From assembly GCA_963590525.1 (NCBI GenBank), contig CAVAPV010000051.1, positions 1 through 17,148 of the forward strand: a DNA stretch of 17,148 nucleotides. Direction: 5' to 3'. Position numbers and translations under genes: made by a program. The stretch's first letter is position 1; each line of letters opens with the position of its first letter. The DNA comes from W2P13-069 sp963590525 (GTDB taxonomy: Bacteria > Actinomycetota > Coriobacteriia > Coriobacteriales > QAMH01). Below are positions 8,535-15,056 of this stretch, piece after piece. The notes under the pieces are model-generated. The model had not been told where the DNA came from, did no database searches, and saw nothing but the letters and a program-made list of their open reading frames with translations.

Positions 8535-9506
8535 CTAGATTTTCGAGTAGAAGTTTTCGTATACATCTGAATATTTGCTTCGAAGAACCAATTCCTTAGC
8601 GCTTCCGCTCTGTTTTAGAAGTGATGAAGATTCTATGCCTTGATAAACCATAGTCTTGATAATGGCGTCCAGAATATTTGTTTTTGTTAGACCTAAACAT
8701 GTTCTGAACAGCCCATAGCGATTTGACACATAACTGGAATAATACTGTCGCAAACGGAAAGAGGCGCCGTAACTTGCATTTGAAAGAAGACTTTCCGTCA
8801 GGTATGCAGCATCAATATCCGCTTTGACGTCCTCGAGTGGCATGCTTACACCGCCGCCAGAAGACAAGGCGGCATCTCCTAACCAGCCTGACAATGCTTT
8901 TAAAGTCTTTTCTTTTGCCAATCCGCAGGATGATAAGTCGACAATATTGGTAAGGCTGGCAGCAGAGCTTAATCCCAAATCAATTGCAAGGTGAGTTGCG
9001 GCTGTTATGCAAAAATGGGAGAAATCAATCCCCTCTGAGCGTCCATGCCCTTCTTTGACTGATTTTTCTATAACATAGCGAGAAGCATCGTCGAGGCCGA
9101 GCGTGCCCGTATAGAACTGCGAGAATGATGTAAAAACGCCTGCAACGCTTTCCCAAGCAAAAAAGCTCCCCCATTTCCCGCTATTTGATGCGTAGGAGAT
9201 CGCTCCTATAGATCGAAAGAAAACCCATGCTCGATATTTATTGCTTTGACTGCTGTAGTAGGAGTTTACTTTGGTCCAGTACGCTTCGATTAAGACGCAG
9301 ACATCTTTAGCCCCGCTTTGGTTAAGGGAACCTGAGCCACTTTTCCCAATTGCAAAATTCTTATAGATAGTTTCGGCAAGCGTCGGCAAGCTTGACGAGG
9401 AGCCACTGCCGCCTCCAGAACCTCCCGAACTGCTCAAAAGGGCGACGGAATTAAGTAAGTCGCTCTCTGTTATCAAACTGATCTTGGGCTCTTCATAATC
9501 AGACAT
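8535..9506 (-). CDS. 323-residue protein with a RiPP-leader-like N terminus (candidate modified substrate)
   Basis: No confident family assignment. Residues 1-25 read like a recognition leader: YEEPKI (4-9) matches the Y-x-x-P-x-L/I pattern bound by PqqD-type RiPP recognition elements, and SDLLNSVALL follows. Residues 25-39 are a Gly/Ser stretch that could be a linker, a cleavage zone or a modified segment. The remaining ~280 residues form a mixed helical domain with no signal peptide. It includes DFSHFCITAATHLAID (161-176), SGWLGD (206-211) and DVKADIDAAYL (227-237), whose spaced His/Asp/Trp residues could be a functional site. Cysteines are at 70, 166, 194 and 270. The gene starts 11 bases after the PqqD fusion gene, with AGGAAGGG overlapping that stop codon, so expression is tied to the predicted recognition domain. 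It may be an unusually large RiPP-like substrate, or an enzyme or toxin carrying a leader. Confidence 0.6.
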   Translation of the reverse strand: MSDYEEPKISLITESDLLNSVALLSSSGGSGGGSGSSSSLPTLAETIYKNFAIGKSGSGSLNQSGAKDVCVLIEAYWTKVNSYYSSQSNKYRAWVFFRSIGAISYASNSGKWGSFFAWESVAGVFTSFSQFYTGTLGLDDASRYVIEKSVKEGHGRSEGIDFSHFCITAATHLAIDLGLSSAASLTNIVDLSSCGLAKEKTLKALSGWLGDAALSSGGGVSMPLEDVKADIDAAYLTESLLSNASYGASFRLRQYYSSYVSNRYGLFRTCLGLTKTNILDAIIKTMVYQGIESSSLLKQSGSAKELVLRSKYSDVYENFYSKI

Positions 9507-9517
9507 TTTTGCCCTTC

Positions 9518-10882
9518 CTATAGCTTGAACATCCCTAGCGGCGATGCGTTCCAGAGCTCGGTGTCAAATGAATACATATTGGGGTAGATATGGCTTGCAA
9601 GAATCAGCGCCCCAGCAGTTTGCAACAAGAGGGGAGTCCTTTCAAAAACACTCCAATAGCGTTCTTCAAGGGGAATTACCTCTATATTTTTGGGCTTAAA
9701 TGCAACATTCCAAGCCATGGTGCACAACGTAGCTGAGGTTTCCTCAACATCTAACATGATCATAAGGTCGGGGTCGAGTGAAACTACACCTTCCACTGAT
9801 ATGGTATTTGACTCAGCATATAATTTTGTAGCAGCTACATTGATCGCGCCGAGCTTCTCAATCATATCTCCCGCGACACCATTGCATGCGTATTTTGCTA
9901 GACAGCTGTCATATCCACCCAAGTAGACTCGTTTGCGGTCAGAGTCTGGAATCTGCTCTTTCAGCTGAGCCAGGGTAACTTCTATTGATGCAATGTAATC
10001 AGCAATCTCATTGCATTGATCTTCTCGTTTTAAAAGCTTGCCAAGAGTTCGGTAGGCTTGCGGCAATTCACCTAGCTTAATTACAAGATGACAGATAGGC
10101 ACGTTCGCATCATCTGCAGTTATGTCGATCGCAGTGCATAGCATCTCTTCTGAAACTGCCACATCCAAGATGATGTCAGGGGATTCGTTCTTGAGCGCTG
10201 TCTCATTTAGAGCAATACTTCCTGCTTCTTCTGCAAGGTTTAGCGCCTCGATGTCGGCGTTGCATTTGATAGATGCGTGCATTCCGCGAGCGCTTACTTG
10301 GACTGCTATGTTCTGGTCAATCGATTCGAGCAGTGCTTGGGCATAGGGGCCGTACGGTGCTACTTTGTTTATCGTTTCAGGAAGCTCAACGCTGCGACCA
10401 AGCGAGTCGCGCCATATCCGTGTTCCGTGCTCATTATCAATAGAGACAAGGTCGGCACCTGTATAGACCTTTTCTGCCACTTTGCTACTTTCTTTGCCAA
10501 GTGCAGTGTCAATGCCGTTATCTAACAAGCTCAAACCAGCTGCTGCCATGCCAGCTACGAAAGCGCGTCGTGTTATACGATTGTAGGGACTAGTCCGTTT
10601 TGGCAGCGGCTTGCAACGGGGGACGATAATTCCGGTTGCACGCAACCGAGCGATAACTTTGCAGGCATCATTGATAGCGCGATCGCGCTCAATTCCATAG
10701 GCGCCTTGCAAAGAATCTGCGGCAGCGGTGATTTGATCGCATCTTGAGTCACAGGACGCAATGGCATCGAAGGCAACAGCTGCGCTTTCGTTAAGAACGG
10801 CCATGTTGCCTTCGAGGGAAGTGAGGACAAGCTCCTTGTCAACCTTGTCGATTTCGATGTTGTCTGCAACTTTATACTCCAT
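9518..10882 (-). CDS. PqqD-like domain fused through a Tat-like segment to an ABC-type substrate-binding protein
   Basis: This is a 454-residue fusion and the first gene of the operon. Residues ~5-86 resemble PqqD, the RiPP recognition element fold: an LEGNMAVLNESAAVAFDAI strand-helix part, then a helical part ending CKVIARLRATGII. Next comes RITRRAFVAGMAAAGLSLL (102-120), a twin-arginine motif before a weakly hydrophobic segment. From ~155 to the end it looks like a FepB/BtuF-type binding protein: RDSLGRSVELPETINKV, then LGGYDS, DMIEKLGAINVA, TISVEGVVSLDPDLMIML and a final W-x5-ERTPLLL region. Such proteins bind iron-siderophores, haem or cobalamin. If exported, it would sit with the PqqD domain inside and the binding domain outside, tethered by an uncleaved segment; that topology is inference. 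No ABC permease or ATPase is nearby. A good ribosome binding site (GGAGGG, six-base spacing) precedes the ATG at 10882. Confidence 0.78.
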   Translation of the reverse strand: MEYKVADNIEIDKVDKELVLTSLEGNMAVLNESAAVAFDAIASCDSRCDQITAAADSLQGAYGIERDRAINDACKVIARLRATGIIVPRCKPLPKRTSPYNRITRRAFVAGMAAAGLSLLDNGIDTALGKESSKVAEKVYTGADLVSIDNEHGTRIWRDSLGRSVELPETINKVAPYGPYAQALLESIDQNIAVQVSARGMHASIKCNADIEALNLAEEAGSIALNETALKNESPDIILDVAVSEEMLCTAIDITADDANVPICHLVIKLGELPQAYRTLGKLLKREDQCNEIADYIASIEVTLAQLKEQIPDSDRKRVYLGGYDSCLAKYACNGVAGDMIEKLGAINVAATKLYAESNTISVEGVVSLDPDLMIMLDVEETSATLCTMAWNVAFKPKNIEVIPLEERYWSVFERTPLLLQTAGALILASHIYPNMYSFDTELWNASPLGMFKL

Positions 10883-10888
10883 GAAGAT

Positions 10889-10894
10889 CCCTCC
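10889..10894 (-). promoter_or_regulatory. Strong ribosome binding site of the operon's first gene, beside a small inverted repeat
   Basis: On the minus strand GGAGGG lies six bases before ATG 10882. It is immediately preceded by AGATGG, which can pair with CCATCT (minus strand; plus-strand 10919-10924). The pairing would partly include the GG of the binding site. Confidence 0.6.
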
Positions 10895-11059
10895 ATCTTG
10901 TTGAATCTATTTTCGTGTAGATGGCATAAGCAACCGATGGAATATTGACTCCTTGACAAAGAGAAGCAGTTATGAGGACAAGCCGTTAATTTGGATATTT
11001 CGCTAAAGAATTCCTGCGAAAAGATGCCTTACTATTTTTTCGGTTGCTTTGGTGAATCA

Positions 11060-11067
11060 AAGGAGGG
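11060..11067 (+). promoter_or_regulatory. Ribosome binding site fixing the Crp-like start
   Basis: AAGGAGGG lies seven bases before ATG 11075. This near-perfect site argues against the in-frame start at 10991, which would add 28 unrelated residues. Confidence 0.8.
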
Positions 11068-11074
11068 AAGCTAC

Positions 11075-11629
11075 ATGAGTGCCGAATATGAAAGATATCT
11101 ACCTCAGTTGCGGGAGACAGCGCTATTTCGCGATTTGGACGACGATGAGATTCTCGAGCTGTTGAATGCCATGCAGCCACCTGTTGTTTACGGACGTCCC
11201 GAAGGACCTGGACCAAGTGGTATTCATGAATCATTTCGGATGGTTGTTGCTAGCAACATGGCGCCGCAAGCTGCACCAAGACGCTTCAAATTTGACTTCC
11301 CCGCTTTTGGCGAACCTGGTTCTATGATGGGCGAGATTCTTGCCCTTTCAGAAAAAGAACGCTTTCTTAAACCTACTCCGTTGGATGTTAAACCCAAGTT
11401 GCCGGAGTTTGAAGGAACTTTGACATGTCTTGAGTTCAATCCTGATATGCTCACTTGTTTTTATAGTGTCAAGATCTCTCCTATCCAAGGCCGGATGCTT
11501 CGCAATTTTCTTGGGATGTTGGCCCAGAAGGTCGTTGACACTCGCCGCAAACTTACGCTTGAACGGACTGGTTTTGATATGTATGCGCCTGAGAATCTGG
11601 TTGACAGAGCAACGGTAGATGATTTCTAG
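11075..11629 (+). CDS. Crp/Fnr-like sensor-domain protein lacking a DNA-binding domain
   Basis: This is a 184-residue cytoplasmic protein. The N terminus, YLPQLRETALFRDLDDDEIL (8-27), matches the opening of Crp/Fnr sensor domains. PGSMMGEILAL (81-91) corresponds to the cassette where cAMP-type effectors bind in that fold, although the Arg-Ser pair of true cAMP binders is absent. Residues 136-164 (SPIQGRMLRNFLGMLAQKVV and onward) match the long dimerisation helix. The protein stops ~20 residues later, where family members normally continue with a ~70-residue helix-turn-helix domain. The extra Pro/Gly-rich loop at 40-72 is unusual. It is divergent from the five-gene operon and may sense a related signal. 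Without an HTH it may act by heterodimerising with another Crp-type protein, or it may be a decayed regulator; the intact frame and strong ribosome binding site favour a working gene. Confidence 0.62.
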   Translation: MSAEYERYLPQLRETALFRDLDDDEILELLNAMQPPVVYGRPEGPGPSGIHESFRMVVASNMAPQAAPRRFKFDFPAFGEPGSMMGEILALSEKERFLKPTPLDVKPKLPEFEGTLTCLEFNPDMLTCFYSVKISPIQGRMLRNFLGMLAQKVVDTRRKLTLERTGFDMYAPENLVDRATVDDF

Positions 11630-11892
11630 CAGATAGATGATTTTTTTAAATGAGTTGAGGGATCTGTGCTCGAGGTGCGTTTGGGATGCGGATAGATTCT
11701 TCGACTGCGCGGTTTCGCGGCCGCTTTGCTGAGAATGGCACACTCGAGGCGCGTGACGGGGCCGCGCTTTAAATGACATTGCCTTTGCCGCTTTGCTGCA
11801 TACGGTTAGCCAGCGGTTACCGCGTTGCGCTATGCTGCTGCCGCAAACCACGGGTATCATTGCTGCAACTGTAACGGCAGATAGGAGCAGCT
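11630..11892. other. Intergenic region before thyX with degenerate direct repeats
   Basis: No gene is seen. A 10-base direct repeat (TAGATGATTT at 11616 and 11634) spans the end of the Crp-like gene and runs into T7 at 11641-11647; there is no stem before it, so it is a poor terminator. A degenerate ~70-base duplication follows: CTCGAGGYGCGT at 11669 and 11743, and GCCGCTTTGCTG at 11720 and 11787. TATCAT at 11855-11860 resembles a -10 box for thyX, but I see no matching -35. Confidence 0.45.
11720..11798. repeat. Exact 12-base direct repeat (GCCGCTTTGCTG) in the thyX upstream region
   Basis: Copies are at 11720-11731 and 11787-11798. Together with the CTCGAGG blocks 51 and 44 bases before them, they suggest an old tandem duplication of ~70 bases. 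A regulatory role is unproven. Confidence 0.5.
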
Positions 11893-12567
11893 ATGAATGT
11901 CGAGCTTCTGTACCATACCCCAGATCCTGAGCGCGCCGTGGCCACTGCCGCGCGCCTGTGCTATGCGCCCGTGGGCGCTTCCGAGCTCATGGAGACGCTC
12001 GATGAGGAGCGTATCCGCAAGGTGCTCACCACGATTCTTGCCAGCGGTCATCTCTCCACGTTGGAGCACGCTAGCTACACTTTTGCCATCGACGGCATAT
12101 CCCGCGCATGCAGCCATCAGCTGGTGCGCCATCGCATGGCTAGCTACAACCAGCAGTCGCAGCGCTACGTGACCTTCAAAGAGGAGCCGGAGTTTGTCTG
12201 CCCGCAAAGCGTGGTCGAGGCCGGGGCCCAGCAGGAGTACCAGCAGGCTGTGACAGACGCCTTTGCCGCTTACGACAAGCTCGTCAAGCTGGGCGTGCCG
12301 GCAGAAGACGCCCGCTACCTGCTGCCCAACGCCTGCGAGACCAAGATCGTGGTCACGATGAACATCCGCGAGCTGCTGCATTTCTTTAGCCTGCGCTGCT
12401 GCAACCGCGCCCAGTGGGAGATTCGCGAGATGGCCTGCCGCATGCTGGAGCTGGTGCGTCCCACCGCTCCGTTTGTCTTTGCCACGGCCGGTCCCGGTTG
12501 CGTGCGCGGCAAGTGCCCGGAGGGCAAGATGAGCTGCGGCGAGCCTTGGGAGCAGGTGACGCGCTAA
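11893..12567 (+). CDS. thyX: FAD-dependent thymidylate synthase ThyX
   Basis: This 224-residue cytoplasmic enzyme makes dTMP from dUMP using methylenetetrahydrofolate and NADPH through a bound flavin. The signature RHRMASYNQQSQRY occupies residues 79-92 and matches the ThyX motif RHRxxSxNxxSxRY exactly. The upstream LEHASYTFAI (57-66) and the downstream ELLHFFSLRCCNRAQWEIRE region also fit the FAD- and dUMP-binding parts. Length is within the family range. AGGAG stands five bases before ATG 11893. It opens a five-gene operon, with the DUF1385 gene starting directly after its stop codon. ThyX instead of ThyA fits an anaerobic or low-folate-reductase lifestyle; no thyA is visible here. Confidence 0.97.
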   Translation: MNVELLYHTPDPERAVATAARLCYAPVGASELMETLDEERIRKVLTTILASGHLSTLEHASYTFAIDGISRACSHQLVRHRMASYNQQSQRYVTFKEEPEFVCPQSVVEAGAQQEYQQAVTDAFAAYDKLVKLGVPAEDARYLLPNACETKIVVTMNIRELLHFFSLRCCNRAQWEIREMACRMLELVRPTAPFVFATAGPGCVRGKCPEGKMSCGEPWEQVTR

Positions 12568-13887
12568 GTGAGCGATTCCAAACGCCTCAAAGACGCCTTC
12601 AACGCCGATGGCGACGTCTTGTGCCGCACGCATATCGGCGGCCAGGCGCTCATAGAGGGCATCATGATGCGCGGCCGCTATAACTGGGCCGTGGCAATCC
12701 GCGAGCCAAGCGGCAACATCTACACAGAGGAGCACGACCTGGCAAGCGGGCGCCCCAAGAACAGCTGGCTGCGCTGGCCCGTCGTGCGCGGTTGCACGGC
12801 TTTTGTCGAGTCTTTGGGCTTGGGTTACAAGGCGCTCAACATCGCCACCGAGCATGCCTACGACTGGGAAGAAACCGATGAAGAGCGCGAAGAGCGCCTA
12901 GCAAAAGAGGCCAAGAAGAAGAAAACCACCGTCGACGAGCTGCGCGCGGCAGAAGACGCTGCTGCAAAGAAGAAAGCGGCCGAGCTTGCCGCTAAGCGCG
13001 AGGAGCATGTTGCCGCGGCTGTCGAGGCTGGCAAGGATGCCCAAAAGGCGGCGGAAGAGTTTGACGAGCAGGCAAAGAAGGAGGCAGACGAGGAAGACTC
13101 CCTAGGCCCGCTTATGACGATATCCATGGTCATCGGCCTGGTGGTGGGCGTGGCCATCTTTGTGGTGGTGCCCGCCGCGCTTTCCAACCTGGTCTTTGGC
13201 GCGGATGCCATGAACAGCGTTGGCTGGAACATCTTTGACGGCATCTTGCGCGTGGTGATCTTTGTGGCCTACATCTGGCTCATCAGCCGCATGAAAGACA
13301 TCAAGCGCATGTTTTGCTACCACGGCGCAGAGCACAAGACCATCCACTGTTTTGAGCACGGACTGCCGCTTACAGTGCAAAACGCCCAGGCCTTTCCCAC
13401 GTTGCACGTGAGGTGCGGCACGGCGTTTCTCATCATGGTCATGCTCATCGCCATCTTTGTCTACACGGTGCTGGGCACGCCCATCAACGCGTTGGTCGAC
13501 CTCACAGGCGTGACCCAAGGCCCGCTGCGCTTTGTGCTCATCGTCTTGACGCGCATCATCCTCATGCCCGTGATTGCGGGCGTGAGCTACGAGATCACGG
13601 TCCAGTGGGCGGGCAAGCGCCCAAACAACCCGCTGGTCAGGGTCATTTTATGGCCCGGCATGCAGATGCAGCGCCTGACCACCAACCCGCCCGAGGACTC
13701 CATGGTGGAGTGCGCTATCGAGGCGATGAAGCTCGTCATTGCCCGCGAGGAGCTTGAGGCTGCGCGCGAGGCAGGCGAGCAAGCGGCAGGCGATGAGACC
13801 GCGGGCAAGGCTGCCGATGAGGGCGCGGGTGAGGCAGCAGCTGGCGAGGTTGCTGGCAAGGCCACCGCAGACGGCCAGAAAGCATAG
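12568..13887 (+). CDS. DUF1385 family membrane protein
   Basis: This is a 439-residue membrane protein of a conserved family without an established reaction. The family hallmark GGQALIEGIMMRG occupies residues 24-36, and CYHGAEHKTIHCFEHG (250-265) supplies His/Glu residues that look like a metal site. Hydrophobic helices are at about 182-205, 224-243, 284-304 and 318-340. Two features make it longer than the usual ~300 residues: a strongly charged, probably coiled-coil insertion at ~98-178 rich in Glu/Lys/Ala, and a low-complexity Ala/Gly/Glu tail after ~390. Translation probably starts at the GTG immediately after the thyX stop codon, so it depends on read-through coupling. In other bacteria this gene often neighbours prfA/prmC; here it is followed by aroC. 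Confidence 0.9.
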   Translation: MSDSKRLKDAFNADGDVLCRTHIGGQALIEGIMMRGRYNWAVAIREPSGNIYTEEHDLASGRPKNSWLRWPVVRGCTAFVESLGLGYKALNIATEHAYDWEETDEEREERLAKEAKKKKTTVDELRAAEDAAAKKKAAELAAKREEHVAAAVEAGKDAQKAAEEFDEQAKKEADEEDSLGPLMTISMVIGLVVGVAIFVVVPAALSNLVFGADAMNSVGWNIFDGILRVVIFVAYIWLISRMKDIKRMFCYHGAEHKTIHCFEHGLPLTVQNAQAFPTLHVRCGTAFLIMVMLIAIFVYTVLGTPINALVDLTGVTQGPLRFVLIVLTRIILMPVIAGVSYEITVQWAGKRPNNPLVRVILWPGMQMQRLTTNPPEDSMVECAIEAMKLVIAREELEAAREAGEQAAGDETAGKAADEGAGEAAAGEVAGKATADGQKA

Positions 13888-13895
13888 GGGGATTA

Positions 13896-15044
13896 ATGGA
13901 GTTTGTTACCGCAGGCGAGAGCCATGGTCCGGCGCTCACTGCTATCGTCACGGGCGTCCCGGCGGGCGTGCACGTGAGCCAAGAGGCTATCAACTTGGAT
14001 TTGGCGCGCCGTCAGAAGGGCTACGGCCGCGGCGGGCGCATGCTCATCGAGACCGATACCGCCGCCGTGCAAAGCGGCGTCCGTTTTTCCAAGACCTTGG
14101 GTACTCCCGTCACGTTGCAGGTGGTCAACGACGACCACGTCAACTGGGCGGGTCGCATGGACGTGTTTGGGGATGCTCCGGCTAACCTCAAGCGCGAGGT
14201 GTGCCCGCGTCCCGGTCATGCGGATCTGGTTGGCATGCTCAAGACGGATACCGATGACGCGCGCGATATCCTAGAGCGCAGCAGCGCCCGCGAGACAGCA
14301 GCGCGAGTAGCAGCGGGCGCTATCGCCAAGGCGTTTTTGCGCGAGATGGGCGTCGAGGTCTACTCCTACGTCAAGCGGATAGGCAGCGTGGAGCTTGCCG
14401 AGCAAGGCCCCTTTGAGCGCGATGCGATCGAGGCAAGCGAGTGCCGCTGCCCCAGTGCGCAGATAACGCAGCAGATGAAGGACGCGATCGATGCGGCCAA
14501 GGCTACGGGCGAGTCTCTGGGCGGCGAGTGCGTTGTCGTGGCAGAGGGCTTGGTGTGCGGTTTGGGCAGCTACAACAGCGGCCCGGCGCGCCTTACCAGC
14601 AAGCTGGGCGCCGCATGCTTTGCCATCCCCGCCATCAAGGGCGTGGAGTTTGGCTTGGGCTTTGAGAGCGCGGTTCTTGCCGGTAGCAAGGTGCATGACG
14701 GCATCGTGTGGGGCGAGGGCAGCGGCTACGGGCGCAGCGGCAACAACGCGGGCGGCTTGGAGGGCGGCATGACCACGGGCCAGCCGCTTGTCATCACCTT
14801 GGCCATGAAGCCCATCCCCACGCTCATGCAGCCGCTCGACACCGTCAACACAGATACGCACGAGCCCGTCAAAGCCTCTAAGGAGCGCAGCGATACCTGC
14901 GCTGTGCCGGCCATGGGCGTCGTGGCAGAGGCCGAGGTCGCCATGGTCTTGGCAGATGCCTACACGCAGATGTTTGGCGATAACTGCCTGGCAGATGTAA
15001 TCGAGCGCCGCGACGCGTATCTTGCTCGCATTGCAAAGCGATAA
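13896..15044 (+). CDS. aroC: Chorismate synthase
   Basis: This 382-residue enzyme catalyses the last shikimate-pathway step, converting 5-enolpyruvylshikimate 3-phosphate to chorismate with reduced FMN. Motifs appear in the expected order: GESHGPALTAIVTGVPAGV (7-25, with the catalytic His10), YGRGGRMLIETD (43-54), RPGHADLVGMLK (105-116, His108), RSSARETAARVAAGAIAK (128-145), then NNAGGLEGGMTTGQP and, near the C terminus, ERSDTCAVPAMGVVAEAEVA. Length is typical. The start ATG at 13896 lies eight bases after the DUF1385 stop, preceded by AGGGGGA. It is part of the aroC-aroK-aroB block. Confidence 0.97.
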   Translation: MEFVTAGESHGPALTAIVTGVPAGVHVSQEAINLDLARRQKGYGRGGRMLIETDTAAVQSGVRFSKTLGTPVTLQVVNDDHVNWAGRMDVFGDAPANLKREVCPRPGHADLVGMLKTDTDDARDILERSSARETAARVAAGAIAKAFLREMGVEVYSYVKRIGSVELAEQGPFERDAIEASECRCPSAQITQQMKDAIDAAKATGESLGGECVVVAEGLVCGLGSYNSGPARLTSKLGAACFAIPAIKGVEFGLGFESAVLAGSKVHDGIVWGEGSGYGRSGNNAGGLEGGMTTGQPLVITLAMKPIPTLMQPLDTVNTDTHEPVKASKERSDTCAVPAMGVVAEAEVAMVLADAYTQMFGDNCLADVIERRDAYLARIAKR

Positions 15045-15056
15045 GAGGCGCTATAG

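Larger units (their letters stand above)
10883..11074. promoter_or_regulatory. Divergent promoter region between the five-gene operon and the Crp-like gene
   Basis: This region of about 190 bases must drive both directions. Plus-strand candidates for a -35 element are TTGACT (10945-10950) and TTGACA (10953-10958), but neither has a well-spaced, good -10; TATGAG at 10971-10976 is 20 bases from the first and 12 from the second. On the minus strand, TTGCTT and TAGATT are separated by 18 bases and form a weak pair upstream of the PqqD-fusion gene. No classical TGTGA-N6-TCACA or TTGAT-N4-ATCAA site is visible. The promoter assignments are tentative. Confidence 0.35.

Noticed and set aside
5408..10882. 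Complete lasso-peptide biosynthetic cluster
   Set aside because: The accessory kinase, nucleotidyltransferase and PqqD-like domain are present. The asparagine-synthetase-like cyclase, the transglutaminase-like protease and a short precursor with a core peptide are absent from the window.
11641..11647. T7 run as a terminator of the Crp-like gene
   Set aside because: No GC-rich stem precedes it; the preceding bases form a direct repeat, not an inverted one.
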